From Pelagomonas calceolata (taxonomy: Eukaryota; Sar; Pelagophyceae; Pelagomonadales; Pelagomonadaceae), in assembly GCA_918797485.1 (NCBI GenBank), contig CAKKNE010000006.1, forward strand, positions 1,302,001-1,366,000: a stretch of 64,000 bases of DNA, written 5' to 3'. The notes under the pieces are model-generated. The model was not told where the DNA came from. It saw nothing but the letters and a program-made list of their open reading frames with translations, and did no database searches. The position numbers were made by a program, and so were the translations under genes. Shown here piece after piece: positions 7,956-17,308 of the stretch; position 1 is the first letter of the stretch, and every line of letters starts with the position of its first letter.

Positions 7956-10900
7956 CTCGTACTCGTACAGCCACAAGCATGGCGGCGTCGACTCGTACTC
8001 CTACTCCTACTCCTACTCCTACTCGTCGGGACCGACGCCGACGTGTGACGTCGGCTACGTAGCGGACTGCTCGGGCGACGGCGACTGCTGCCTGCAGAGT
8101 TGGATTGGCGACGGCCGGTGCGATGGCGAGGACCAAAGGTGGCATTGCGACTTGACTTGCTATGCTAACGACGGCGGGGACTGCGACGGCGACGACAACT
8201 GGGACGACGAGAGCCCCGACTACTCGTACTCGTACTCATACAGCCACAAGCATGTCGGCGTAGACTCGTACTCGTACTCGTACTCGTACTCGTACTTGTA
8301 CTTGTGTGCCGTCGGCTACGTAGCCGACTGCTCGGGCGACGGCGACTGCTGCCTGGAGAGTTGGATCGGCGACGAAATTTGCGACGGCGTGGACCAAGTA
8401 GATGGTTGCGACCTGAGCTGTTTCGACAACGACGGCGGCGACTGCGACCCGAAAAAATCTGAATCCTACTCGTACTCGTACTCGTACTCCTACTCGTACT
8501 CGCATCATCCACACTGCTGCGTCGAGCACGCATTCCACGCCACCGGCGAGGTGGCCTCAACGACGTGCTTTGGGGGCCGCTCGCCGTGGGAGGCCTCCAC
8601 GATGAGCGACCTATGCACGGCAGGACACTCCGACGCCGGCGCGGCGGCGCCCCTCTTCCGCGATTGCTCCCAGGAGGCGATCGACGCGGGGAACTGCGGC
8701 TCGGCAGACTGGGACACCTGCGCGGAATGCGCCGACTTTGGCATTCCCATAGGCATGTTTTTCGCTAACGTCGGCTACACGTCGTGTCCGGACTGGGTGG
8801 TAGACGCCGCCCGTGAAGAGGCCGCCGAGGGTGGGCAGTGCGCGCCGTGGTTCGAGTACGAGGAAGAGGGCGACGACGACTGCACCCCGGGCTGGCACTC
8901 CATAAATTGTCTGGACGGGACGGTGATGTACGGCGAGGGCTGCGCCTCGTGCGGCGACTGCGATCTGCAAAACTTCACGGCGGCCACGGGCGGCCTAATC
9001 ACGTGCAAACGAGACGGTTCGTACTCGTACTCGTATAGCTACGGTCGCGACCACCCAGCGACCTATTTCATCGGCGGCGTCGAGTTTTCGGTTCCAGGGG
9101 AGTGCTGGTACGACGACTGCGGCGTCTGCACCCCGGGCTGGGAGGTCCTCGAGTGCCGCGACGATGGCACGCATGGCACGCCGATGCGCGGGGTTGGCTG
9201 CGCCGCGTGCGATGCGACGGCCTGCGCGCTGCACGATGCGACGTTCGACTTCGGTGGCCGCATGACCTGCGAGCCCGGCACGTCGCCTATCGTCTATTAT
9301 CACGACTACGACGACGACGGCAGCGTCGACTACGAGGGGACGGTCGAGCCGTGCTCCTACACGGACTGCGGCGACGGGGGGATCGGCTCGTACTCCTACT
9401 CGCACTCGTACAGCTACAAGCACGGCGTCGACTGGACGGCAGCACCTTCGCCGCGGCCGACATCCACGCCCAGCGCGCGCCCGTCGCCGCGGCCGACACC
9501 ATCGCCGTCGCCGCACCCGACCCCAAGACCTTCGCCGGACCCGACGCCGGAGCCTGGCGATCCTACGGCAGCACCAGTCTTCGCGCCAACGCATAAGCCG
9601 ACTCCGCGGCCTTCGTCTAGGCCAACGCAGTCTCCGACGCGCTGGCCGACGGTTCATCCGTCGCCAGGGCCGACCTCACGGCCGACGTGGGTGCCCTGGC
9701 CGCGGCCAAGCGCAAAGCCCACGTCATCGCCGACGTCGTGGCCCACGCACCGACCGACTTTGCGGCCAAGCCAATGGCCGACGCCCCGGCCCTCGCACGC
9801 TCCGACGGCGCAGCCGAGCCCAAAACCGACGTCGTCGCCGACCTCGTGGCCATCGCACCGACCAACCTTGCGGCCAAGCCAATGGCCGACGCCCCGGCCC
9901 TCGCGCGCTCCGACGCCGCGGCCGACAGCCAGGCCCTCGTCGGCGCCCTCGCACGCTCCGAAGCCGGCGCCTACGCCTCTACCGACGCCTCGGCCCTCGC
10001 CGGAGCCATCCCTAAAACCAACCCGAGTTCCCACGCCAAAACCGACGCCCTCGCCGACGGCGACGCCCGGAGACCCCACGGCGGCTCCCGTATTTTCGCC
10101 GACGCCGCGGCCCTCTTCGCAGCCGAGTTCGAAGCCGACAAAAGTGCCGACGCCCGCACCGTCGGCCCGACCCACACCGCTGCCGACGCCCCGCCCGACC
10201 CCGAGTCCCTCTCCGGAGCCGTCGAGTAAGCCGACACCCGCCCCGACGACGGCACTCCCGACGACGGCGCTCCCGTCGCCCGCGCCCACGAGCGTGCCCA
10301 CGATCTCGTCGCCGCCGTCGGCAGTACCTACAACAGCACCGACGACCATAAATTACCGCCTCGCGGACTTCTCGGCGACGGCGCCCGCGGAGCTGGCCGA
10401 GGCGGCCTTTACGGGGACGGGTCTCAAAGTAGAGCATCTGGTCGTCAATCTGACGGTCCCGGCGACCGAGCCTGTGAAGGTGACGCTGCGCGGCGGCGGT
10501 CAGAGCGCGAGTGCCCTCCGCTTCTACGACGAGGACCCGGCCAACCCGGGCTACGCGCTCACGTCGGACGCCGGAAGCGCCTCCGTCGCGAGGTGGATCC
10601 CCGCCGGCGACACCAATCTTACGGTCGCCGCCGGCGCGCTCCGGGACCGAGTCAACAACGGCCACAGCGTCGTGCAGACCATCACGGTCTCTCTTGATTC
10701 GGACGATCCGATCTACGGCCGCGAGCGGAACTTTGTCGGGTCGTTCGCAGTGACGGTGCTGGACGTCGACGAGTCGCTGATCGCGGTGAAAAAATTCCTG
10801 GCGACGACGGACCCCGTCACGTCCGGCGCCATAACGGCGGAAGCAAAGGAGAACGCCGCGACCTTCGTCTTCACGGCGGCGCTGACGAGCCTACCGTTTT

Positions 10901-13900
10901 CCGCCGTGCGCCTCGAGGTCGAAGGCGACGTCGACGCGTTCGAGAGTATCTCCGTCGACGGTGCCGATGCAACGAACCGCACCATCGAGCCCGCCGACTG
11001 GGCCTCACTCGCGACGTACACGTTCCGCGTTGCCGACGACACCGTGCTCTCCGGCGACCGCGACTACTCCGTCTGGTTCGTGGCGCGCTCGGACGATGCT
11101 AATTATGACAGTCGACGCTCGGCTACGATGACGTGCCAAGTCATCGAGGACGACGTCGCCTTCGCCACCGTGAGCGGCAAGGCGCTGACGGTCGGGGCCG
11201 GCATCGACGGCCCGACGTTCGGCGACGGCTACTGGATCACGCTCTCTGCGCCGCCGACGGCCAACGTCGTCGTGTCGCTCGACTGCGCCGACACGAACGT
11301 GTTCTACACGAAGCGGCTCCTGTTTACGCCGGACAACTGGGATCGGAAGTACGTGGCCGTCAACGCCTCTCTCGCAGACCCAGACGTCCTGGAGGGTAGG
11401 ACGGCCACACTCACGCATTCCGTCGCCTCGGCCGACGCCTTCTTCGACGGCCTCGCCGTCTCCGACGTCGAGATCGCCGTCGAATTCTCTGTGGATAGTG
11501 TGCCGCCGCCCAAGCTGGAACTCGTCCGCTTCTTGGACGGCGGCAACGGCCTCGACGTGCTCTTCGACAGCCCGACGAACATGATCGACGGCGAGTGGGA
11601 TATTGATTGCGCCACGCTCTTCGAGTACGCGGCGCAGCAATTCGGCGCAGACGGTACGTGCTCCTGGACGAACTCGAGCGCGCTGCGCGTAACGTTCGGC
11701 GCGGGCGCCCAGATCGTCCCGTTCGACTACGTGGCCGCGACGACCCTCAACAGCGCGTGGCTCAAGGGCGGCGTGCTGAAGAACGACCTCGACGGCGCGA
11801 CGCTCACGAGCGCCGCCCAGTACGCTGAGGCCCAGAAGCCGCTGCATCCCGTGGCGCCGGCGATCTCGATCACGGCACCGGAGAGCGTCGGCGTCTGCGA
11901 CGGCGTCGTCCTCGACGCGCGCGGCGCCACGGGCGGCGGCTCGAGAGCTCTGACGTACAACTGGGGCATGCTGACGAGCTGGGACGCCGAGACGGACGCC
12001 GATATGGCCAGCGTGGCGGCGCTCGAGGCCAAGCTTCAACAGGCCGACGCTGCCGGCGCCGTGACCTTGGGCCTCGGCTTTGACGACCTCCTCGCGGGCC
12101 GGGCCTACGACTTCCTCATCGCCGCGACAAATTTTCTCGGCGTGACGACCACGGCCTACGCGACCGTCGACAAGCTGGCCTCGCCGGCGCCCGGCGTCCA
12201 ATTTCAGGGCGCCGCGACGCAGACGATGGTCCGGTCCGACAAAAAGTCGCTCAAACTCGACGTCGCGCTGCCCAAGCTCGCCTGCGTCGACACGAACGTG
12301 TCATCCACGGCGCTGGGCTTCGCCTGGCGCGCGTGGCGGCTGGCGGGGGCGACGTACATCCGAGACATCCCGGACTTGGCGGAGTACACCGCCAACCCCA
12401 TGTCGTGTCGCCTGCCGGCGGACGCCCTGGCCGCGCAGACGACCTACAAGTTCCAGGTGACCGTCGGCTTCGCGGACACCATGACCATCAACAGCTCCGC
12501 TACTACCACGATTGTTGTCGGGTCGCAGGCCCTCGTCGCGTCCATCTTAGGCGGCGTCGAGCAGGCCGTGGCGATCGGCGCCACGACCGAGCTGGACGGG
12601 TCCGAGTCGTACGACCCCGACGAGCAGGGCGCGCTCGCGTACGCGTGGACCGCGGCGCGCGTGCTGGACGACGGGAGTAGGGAAGACGCGAACTCGCTAC
12701 TGAGTTCCACAGACACGACGCAGTCCGTCCTCGCGTTCACGCCGACGACGGCCGCGGGCTGGGCGAGCGGCGCGACCTACGAATTCACGCTAACGGTCTC
12801 CCATGGCGCGCGGAGCGCGGCCTACAGCGTGCTGGTGTCGGTCTCGTCGGACCAGTACATGCCGCGCGCGACGGTCACGGAATTCGACGAGAGCATCAAG
12901 TACAATCCCACGGCGGACACGTTCGCTGCGATCTACTTCGAGGCGACGTCACCCGATCCTGATAGAACGATCGAGCAAACCGCCTGGTCCGTCGGCGACG
13001 GGCAGTCCGCGGGCCTCCTCGGCAAGCCCAGCGGGGCGCCGTCTCCCATGCTCGTCGACCTCGGCAAGACGCGGCCCAACGCCGTGTACCGGCTGAAACT
13101 TATGGTCACGGACAGCATCGGGTCGACGTCCTCGACCGTCGTTTCCCTGACGACGAACGGCCCGCCCACCTCGGGCACGTTCGCCGTCGCGCCGTACCGG
13201 GGCACCGCCCTGGAGACGGAGTTCGAATTCCTGCTGGACGGCTGGTCCGACGACGTCGACGACTACCCCCTCACGTACACGTACGGGTATCGGCTGGTCC
13301 AGGACGCGGCGCTGACGCCGCTGGTTGCGGACCAGTACGCGAGCGCGTGGTTCCTTACGACACTGCCGCAAGCGCCGAATGTCAACATCACGTGCGTCGG
13401 CCGCGTCTTCGACCGCTACCTGTCGTACGCGCAAGCCTTCACGCCCGTGCGGGTGGACCCGCTCGAGATCTCGACCGAGGACCTCTCGGCGTTCGCCGGC
13501 GATCTGTTGTCGGCGTCGGCGGACACGGGCGACGGCGAGGCGTCGCTGTCTCTGGTCTCGAACGTGGCGAGCGTCATAGGCGGGACCGACGCGAGTCGGC
13601 GGAGACTTTCCGCCGAACAGGAGTTGATCGACGACCTGATGGCCCACACGATTAGCGCGGCGAGCCTGGTGGGCACGAGCTCGTCCGCCGCGGCGGCAGC
13701 TCAGGTCCTGTCCACCGTCTCGACGCTGACCGGGGACCCCGACTCTATCTCTGAGAGCTCGCAGACGGGCGCGATCGGGCTGCTCAGCGACGTCGTCGGC
13801 GGCGCGGCAGGCACTGGCTTCGACGCTGACACGGCGGCGGCGACGGCGGCCACCCTCTCGAGCCTCCTGAGCGCGAGCCTGTTCGCGTCCGTCGCGGCGG

Positions 13901-15618
13901 ACGCGCGGCGGTCGTTGGGGGCCGCTAATGCCGACCTGGGCGGGCAGATGGCCGGCACGGTGGGAGCGCTGGCCACCGGCATGATCGCGGGCGCCTACGG
14001 CGGCCAGAACAGGAGCGTCGTCACGGATAACCTGGAGCTACGCGCCTTCCGGACCGACTGCGGGACGCGGGACGCGGCGTTTCGACTGTCCTCGGGGGCC
14101 GGCGTGACGGACCTGCCCGCCTCGGCCCTCGACGCCGCCGGGGGCGACAGTTGCGAGGGGGGAGCGCCGGCCGATGTGGACGTGAAGGTGGCCCGGCTGA
14201 AGAACGTCTACGCTTCTGAGGGCGACGGTGCCATTTCGGACCTGCTGCAGATCGAGCTCGGCGGCGAAGGCGCCACGGTCAAGGTTGACAATCTCGCCGA
14301 ACCCATCGTGTTCGACATCCCGTTCGACTACGACCCGACACTCGAAGCCGGCTACGACCCGGGCATCCGCACGGGCACGTGTTATAATCGGTCCCAGGTC
14401 CTGAGCTTCGACTGCGACGTGCCCACGACCTTTGATTGCGGGGAGTCTCGCGAAGTGACGCTCCCCGACGGGTCGACGACGACCGTGACGGGAGATGTCC
14501 TTCCGCTCGAAATCACGGTGAGCTGCCCCGCCAAGACGGCCGCGTGCTCGTTCTGGGACAACGCGACGAGTAGCTGGTCTTCTGATGGCTGTGCCGTCGT
14601 CGCGTCTACGGCGTCCGGCGTGACGTGCGCGTGCACGCATCTGACCGAGTTCGCCGCCTCGACGACTGCGGCAGACGCAAACTATTTCGTGGACTTTCAG
14701 CCCTCGCCGGGGCCGACGCCCGCGCCTACGACGGTTCAGCCGTCGCTGGCGCCGACGTCGCAGCCGTCGCCGGGGCCGACCACGCGGCCGACGTGGGTGC
14801 CCTGGCCGGCGCCCACGACGGCACGGCCCACGCCGAGGCCGTCGCCGGCGCCGACGCCCTTGCCCGGTCACCCCACGGCGGCGCCGGTCTTTGCTCCGAC
14901 GCCGCCGCCATCGGCCCCGCCGACCGCGGCGCCCGGGGGTTCGACGCCCGGGCCCACGCCGCGCCCGGTCTGCGATATCTGTGGCGGCCGCGGCGTCAAG
15001 GTCGCGGTCGCCGGGTACACGTGCGAGACGACCGCCGGCGAGAAAGTCGGCGACTCGAACACTCATCCGGCGATGGCGTTCGCGGTCTTCAACACGGCGG
15101 TCGACTGCCTCACTGCCGGCCACTCCTGGAACGCGTACACGTGCGAAGAAACGGCCCACTTCTGGGCGGAGGACGTGGACCAATGGAACCTAGGGTGGAC
15201 GTGCCAGTTTCATCGAGACTTCTGGGACTCGGGCGGGGAAGCCGGGGGCTGCTGCGTCGCCGCCCACGACGACGACGACGACGACAACCGCTTCCACCGC
15301 GGCCTCGTCGAGTCCGCAGGAGTATGGAGCCTCGCGACGGTGGGCGTCACGATGACGGGTATCGCCATCGCGTCATTTGCTAATTTGATGCAGGAACAGT
15401 GCGCCCTGGGCCCGACGATCATCTTCGAGGCTGGCACGACGCACCCGTACTACATCACCCCGAACCTGTGCACGATCGGCGCCCACACGTACTCGTCCAA
15501 GAAGACCGTGCGCGACGCGTCGCCCCGCAAGGTGTGCCGCAAGTACTGCGAGGAGGCGTCCGGAAAGCTCGCTCTCAAGCATGTGCAGGGCCTCACTTGC
15601 TACTGCAAAAAGAAGTAG
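7624..15618 (+). CDS. Giant REJ/GPS surface protein, probably the C-terminal continuation of the 3032 gene
   Basis: The ATG at 7624 is probably not a real start: its first ~16 residues (PRVLLPRLVLVLVLAN) are the wrong-frame reading of TACTCG hexamers. Homology to the upstream repeat resumes at about 7680. In order: three LNR-like repeats with Tyr-Ser tracts (to 8510); a Cys-rich region with two CTPGW modules (8511-9380); a Pro/Ser/Thr stalk (9435-10330); Calx-beta-like repeats ending LLFTPDNWDRKYVAV (10360-11500); a REJ-like region with CDGVVLDARGA and ELDGSESYDPDE (11850-13200); a GPS motif at about 14545-14660 with CSFWDN, GCAVV and CACTHLTEFA; a second Pro/Thr linker; and a Cys-rich end resembling a WSC module (CRKYCEEA...CYC). 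REJ plus GPS recalls polycystin-1 ectodomains, but no multi-pass membrane region is present. GVWSLATVGVTMTGIAIASF could be one helix. The product is likely extracellular or cell-wall associated. Confidence 0.8.
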   Translation: MPRVLLPRLVLVLVLANRHAPTAVETYLPTNYEHSYSYSYSYSSGPTPTCGAGQVADCSGDGDCCPESWIGDDLCDGEDQEWGCDLSCFDNDGGDCDGDDNWDDESPDYSYSYSYSHKHGGVDSYSYSYSYSYSSGPTPTCDVGYVADCSGDGDCCLQSWIGDGRCDGEDQRWHCDLTCYANDGGDCDGDDNWDDESPDYSYSYSYSHKHVGVDSYSYSYSYSYLYLCAVGYVADCSGDGDCCLESWIGDEICDGVDQVDGCDLSCFDNDGGDCDPKKSESYSYSYSYSYSYSHHPHCCVEHAFHATGEVASTTCFGGRSPWEASTMSDLCTAGHSDAGAAAPLFRDCSQEAIDAGNCGSADWDTCAECADFGIPIGMFFANVGYTSCPDWVVDAAREEAAEGGQCAPWFEYEEEGDDDCTPGWHSINCLDGTVMYGEGCASCGDCDLQNFTAATGGLITCKRDGSYSYSYSYGRDHPATYFIGGVEFSVPGECWYDDCGVCTPGWEVLECRDDGTHGTPMRGVGCAACDATACALHDATFDFGGRMTCEPGTSPIVYYHDYDDDGSVDYEGTVEPCSYTDCGDGGIGSYSYSHSYSYKHGVDWTAAPSPRPTSTPSARPSPRPTPSPSPHPTPRPSPDPTPEPGDPTAAPVFAPTHKPTPRPSSRPTQSPTRWPTVHPSPGPTSRPTWVPWPRPSAKPTSSPTSWPTHRPTLRPSQWPTPRPSHAPTAQPSPKPTSSPTSWPSHRPTLRPSQWPTPRPSRAPTPRPTARPSSAPSHAPKPAPTPLPTPRPSPEPSLKPTRVPTPKPTPSPTATPGDPTAAPVFSPTPRPSSQPSSKPTKVPTPAPSARPTPLPTPRPTPSPSPEPSSKPTPAPTTALPTTALPSPAPTSVPTISSPPSAVPTTAPTTINYRLADFSATAPAELAEAAFTGTGLKVEHLVVNLTVPATEPVKVTLRGGGQSASALRFYDEDPANPGYALTSDAGSASVARWIPAGDTNLTVAAGALRDRVNNGHSVVQTITVSLDSDDPIYGRERNFVGSFAVTVLDVDESLIAVKKFLATTDPVTSGAITAEAKENAATFVFTAALTSLPFSAVRLEVEGDVDAFESISVDGADATNRTIEPADWASLATYTFRVADDTVLSGDRDYSVWFVARSDDANYDSRRSATMTCQVIEDDVAFATVSGKALTVGAGIDGPTFGDGYWITLSAPPTANVVVSLDCADTNVFYTKRLLFTPDNWDRKYVAVNASLADPDVLEGRTATLTHSVASADAFFDGLAVSDVEIAVEFSVDSVPPPKLELVRFLDGGNGLDVLFDSPTNMIDGEWDIDCATLFEYAAQQFGADGTCSWTNSSALRVTFGAGAQIVPFDYVAATTLNSAWLKGGVLKNDLDGATLTSAAQYAEAQKPLHPVAPAISITAPESVGVCDGVVLDARGATGGGSRALTYNWGMLTSWDAETDADMASVAALEAKLQQADAAGAVTLGLGFDDLLAGRAYDFLIAATNFLGVTTTAYATVDKLASPAPGVQFQGAATQTMVRSDKKSLKLDVALPKLACVDTNVSSTALGFAWRAWRLAGATYIRDIPDLAEYTANPMSCRLPADALAAQTTYKFQVTVGFADTMTINSSATTTIVVGSQALVASILGGVEQAVAIGATTELDGSESYDPDEQGALAYAWTAARVLDDGSREDANSLLSSTDTTQSVLAFTPTTAAGWASGATYEFTLTVSHGARSAAYSVLVSVSSDQYMPRATVTEFDESIKYNPTADTFAAIYFEATSPDPDRTIEQTAWSVGDGQSAGLLGKPSGAPSPMLVDLGKTRPNAVYRLKLMVTDSIGSTSSTVVSLTTNGPPTSGTFAVAPYRGTALETEFEFLLDGWSDDVDDYPLTYTYGYRLVQDAALTPLVADQYASAWFLTTLPQAPNVNITCVGRVFDRYLSYAQAFTPVRVDPLEISTEDLSAFAGDLLSASADTGDGEASLSLVSNVASVIGGTDASRRRLSAEQELIDDLMAHTISAASLVGTSSSAAAAAQVLSTVSTLTGDPDSISESSQTGAIGLLSDVVGGAAGTGFDADTAAATAATLSSLLSASLFASVAADARRSLGAANADLGGQMAGTVGALATGMIAGAYGGQNRSVVTDNLELRAFRTDCGTRDAAFRLSSGAGVTDLPASALDAAGGDSCEGGAPADVDVKVARLKNVYASEGDGAISDLLQIELGGEGATVKVDNLAEPIVFDIPFDYDPTLEAGYDPGIRTGTCYNRSQVLSFDCDVPTTFDCGESREVTLPDGSTTTVTGDVLPLEITVSCPAKTAACSFWDNATSSWSSDGCAVVASTASGVTCACTHLTEFAASTTAADANYFVDFQPSPGPTPAPTTVQPSLAPTSQPSPGPTTRPTWVPWPAPTTARPTPRPSPAPTPLPGHPTAAPVFAPTPPPSAPPTAAPGGSTPGPTPRPVCDICGGRGVKVAVAGYTCETTAGEKVGDSNTHPAMAFAVFNTAVDCLTAGHSWNAYTCEETAHFWAEDVDQWNLGWTCQFHRDFWDSGGEAGGCCVAAHDDDDDDNRFHRGLVESAGVWSLATVGVTMTGIAIASFANLMQEQCALGPTIIFEAGTTHPYYITPNLCTIGAHTYSSKKTVRDASPRKVCRKYCEEASGKLALKHVQGLTCYCKKK
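9435..10330 (+). repeat. Pro/Ser/Thr-rich coding repeat (stalk)
   Basis: Degenerate repeats of the type PTPRPSPxPT. Within it a ~105-bp unit is duplicated (about 9738-9812 against 9843-9920), both copies carrying cttgcggccaagccaatgg or a one-base variant. This encodes an extended, probably O-glycosylated or hydroxyproline-type spacer. A shorter one recurs at 14700-14965. Confidence 0.75.
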
Positions 15619-15687
15619 CTGAATGTAATGTGTTTTTGCTCGTGAGTTGTGAGTTATAATGGCGTCATTGTTACGGGGGGAAGACAT

Positions 15688-15869
15688 CGCGCGTCGTCGA
15701 TTCATCGGCGGCGGGCGCGGGCGCGTGCCGTGTCTTTCGTAACAGCATACCTCCTCCTAAGTAGAACCGCTCCCGACACCCCCCGACATCATGACTAGTT
15801 GGCTTATGCGCGAGCCAGGCTCTTCCAGCTCCCGCGCGTTCGCGGCTAGCGGCATGTAAGACACTAGCA
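15688..15869 (+). repeat. Composite dispersed intergenic repeat, copy A
   Basis: This occupies most of the 313-bp gap before msrA. Its left part (15690-15770) matches 30041-30116 nearly base for base: gcgcgtcg, gattcatcggcggcgggcg, taacagc, tacctcc, agaaccgc. Its right end (15845-15869) is a copy of the GCTAGCG...GTAAGACACTAGCA motif, ending 62 bp before the msrA ATG and in the same orientation. The string cgtaacagcata also occurs inside the introner at 17800-17893. It could be a MITE-like element or a shared promoter block. Confidence 0.7.
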
Positions 15870-15931
15870 TCCTAGCTCTCCGGACGCCGCAGAGCACAAG
15901 CGCCACAATAGGAGCATACCTGAGCACCTGG

Positions 15932-16915
15932 ATGCAGCGCTTTGCTGCCCTCGCGGCTGCCGTGCCCTTGGCCTACGCCCTGCGCCCGGCCGCCGCGCGC
16001 TCCAAGCCCCTGACCAAGCGCCACCTCGGCACGCTCATGGATTTGTTGGGAGGCGGCGGCGGCGAACTCATCGCGCCGGAAAAGGCCCTGCCCGGTCGCA
16101 AGGAAGCGATGCCGAACATTGAGGGTAGCAAGCACTTTGTGCTCGGCACGGACCAGGTGAAGGTCCCGGACGGTGCATAAATCAAATTGTCGCGGCGCGT
16201 CTCCACGCCATCGACGCGACGTGCACCGCCGACTCACTTGTTGATTTGCGCACAGGTCCCGGAGGGCCACAAGGTCGCCGTCTTCGCGAACGGCTGCTTC
16301 TGGGGCAGCGAGAAGGGCATCTGGCGCTTCCCGTATGGTATCTATTCGACCGCAGTAGGCTACTGCGCGGGGTTTACGCCGAACCCGACCTACAACGAGG
16401 CGTGCAGCGGCATGACGGGCCACACCGAGGGTGTGCGGGTGGTCTACGATCCCGAGCAGATTTCGTTTGCGGACATTTTGAGGTGGTTCTGGGAGGCCCA
16501 CGACCCGACGAGTGGCATGGGCCAGGGTAATGATAGAGGCACGCAGTACCGCTCTGGTTTTTATTACTTTGACGACGACCAGAAGCGGTTGATCGAAGCC
16601 TCGAAGGAGTTCTACGAGAAAAAATTAGGAAGACCCATCACGACGGAGGTCGCCGCGGCCAGTGACTACGACCAGTACGGCGGCGTGTGGTACTTCGCGG
16701 AGCAGTACCACCAGCAATATTTAGCGAAGCCGGGCGCGCGGCCGTACTGCTCCGCGCAGCCCCAGGGTATTGATCTGGCGCCGTTCGCGGAGTGGTGCCC
16801 CGCGGATTTACAAGAAAAGTACGCGCCCAAATTGCCGGACGTCTTCTGGGACCGCGAGAAGCCGCGGCGCGGCTGCTCTGTGGTCAACTCGCCGAACGAG
16901 CCCGTCGTGCTCTAG
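15932..16915 (+). CDS. msrA: Peptide methionine-(S)-sulfoxide reductase, predicted plastid-targeted (2 exons)
   Basis: Exons 15932-16162 and 16256-16915 give about 296 residues. MsrA reduces methionine-S-sulfoxide in proteins using thioredoxin. The exon 2 core shows the catalytic GCFWG, then [43 protein letters not shown] and AEQYHQQY, all family hallmarks; PYC near the end supplies a candidate resolving Cys. Splicing 16163-16255 joins DQVK to [17 protein letters not shown] in frame. Using the GT inside the element (16173) would shift the frame, which decides the donor. The N-terminus [25 protein letters not shown] looks like a signal peptide followed by a plastid transit peptide, so a plastid role is inferred. 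Copy 2 of the CTAGCG motif lies just upstream. Confidence 0.93.
16163..16255 (+). mobile_element. Introner element (intron of msrA) with perfect 8-bp TSD
   Basis: The element is 16171-16255, with ends CGGTGCATAAATCAA and TTGATTTGCGCACAG. It is flanked by identical 8-mers GTCCCGGA at 16163-16170 and 16256-16263. The in-frame intron starts at the GT of the upstream duplication and ends at the CAG of the right terminal repeat. The 19-nt core ccacgccatcgacgcgacg is at 16203-16221. Confidence 0.9.
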
Positions 16916-17308
16916 GGTGATGCGTAGTGAGTACTTGCTAGATTACTAGTCGTCTTCATTTGATAGAGAGGTGATAGAGAGAGAGGGGCGGGCCCAGATT
17001 CTCGTTAGATCCAAGCCCTTCCATTGGTTTGGCATCAGACTGAATTAGATCGCACGAAGACGACGATCAGACAAGCAAACATGGCCTGCAGACTCGCCCT
17101 TGCACTACTTCTCGCCGCCAACGTCCACGAACCGCGTCGTATACACTTGCAATTTTACCTCAGGAGCAAATCGCCGTCGCCTCGCCTTTTGCAGAGAGAG
17201 ACGTACAGCGAACGATGCATTGCCCCGCGTGAGTTGCGGCTCGCCTGCCTGTGCACATAGTGACTTGACCGATTCCCTGACTAACTAACGTACTACAAAA
17301 CTTACACA
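16916..17308 (+). other. 393-bp gap between convergent genes; one doubtful small ORF
   Basis: The gap lies between the 3' ends of msrA and the MurL-like gene. It contains a purine-rich stretch (gatagagagg..., 16962-16990). A 59-codon ORF at 17081-17260 begins MACRLALALLLAANVHEP, which resembles a signal peptide, but the rest is basic and featureless with no support as a gene. I see no RNA gene or motif copy here. Confidence 0.5.

Noticed and set aside
16173-16255. msrA intron with donor inside the element (GTGCAT)
   Set aside because: It would shift the frame by one and destroy the GCFWG reading; the donor at 16163 keeps it.
17081-17260. 59-codon ORF with signal-like N-terminus
   Set aside because: The rest is basic and featureless, there is no motif or homology cue, and it sits between convergent 3' ends.
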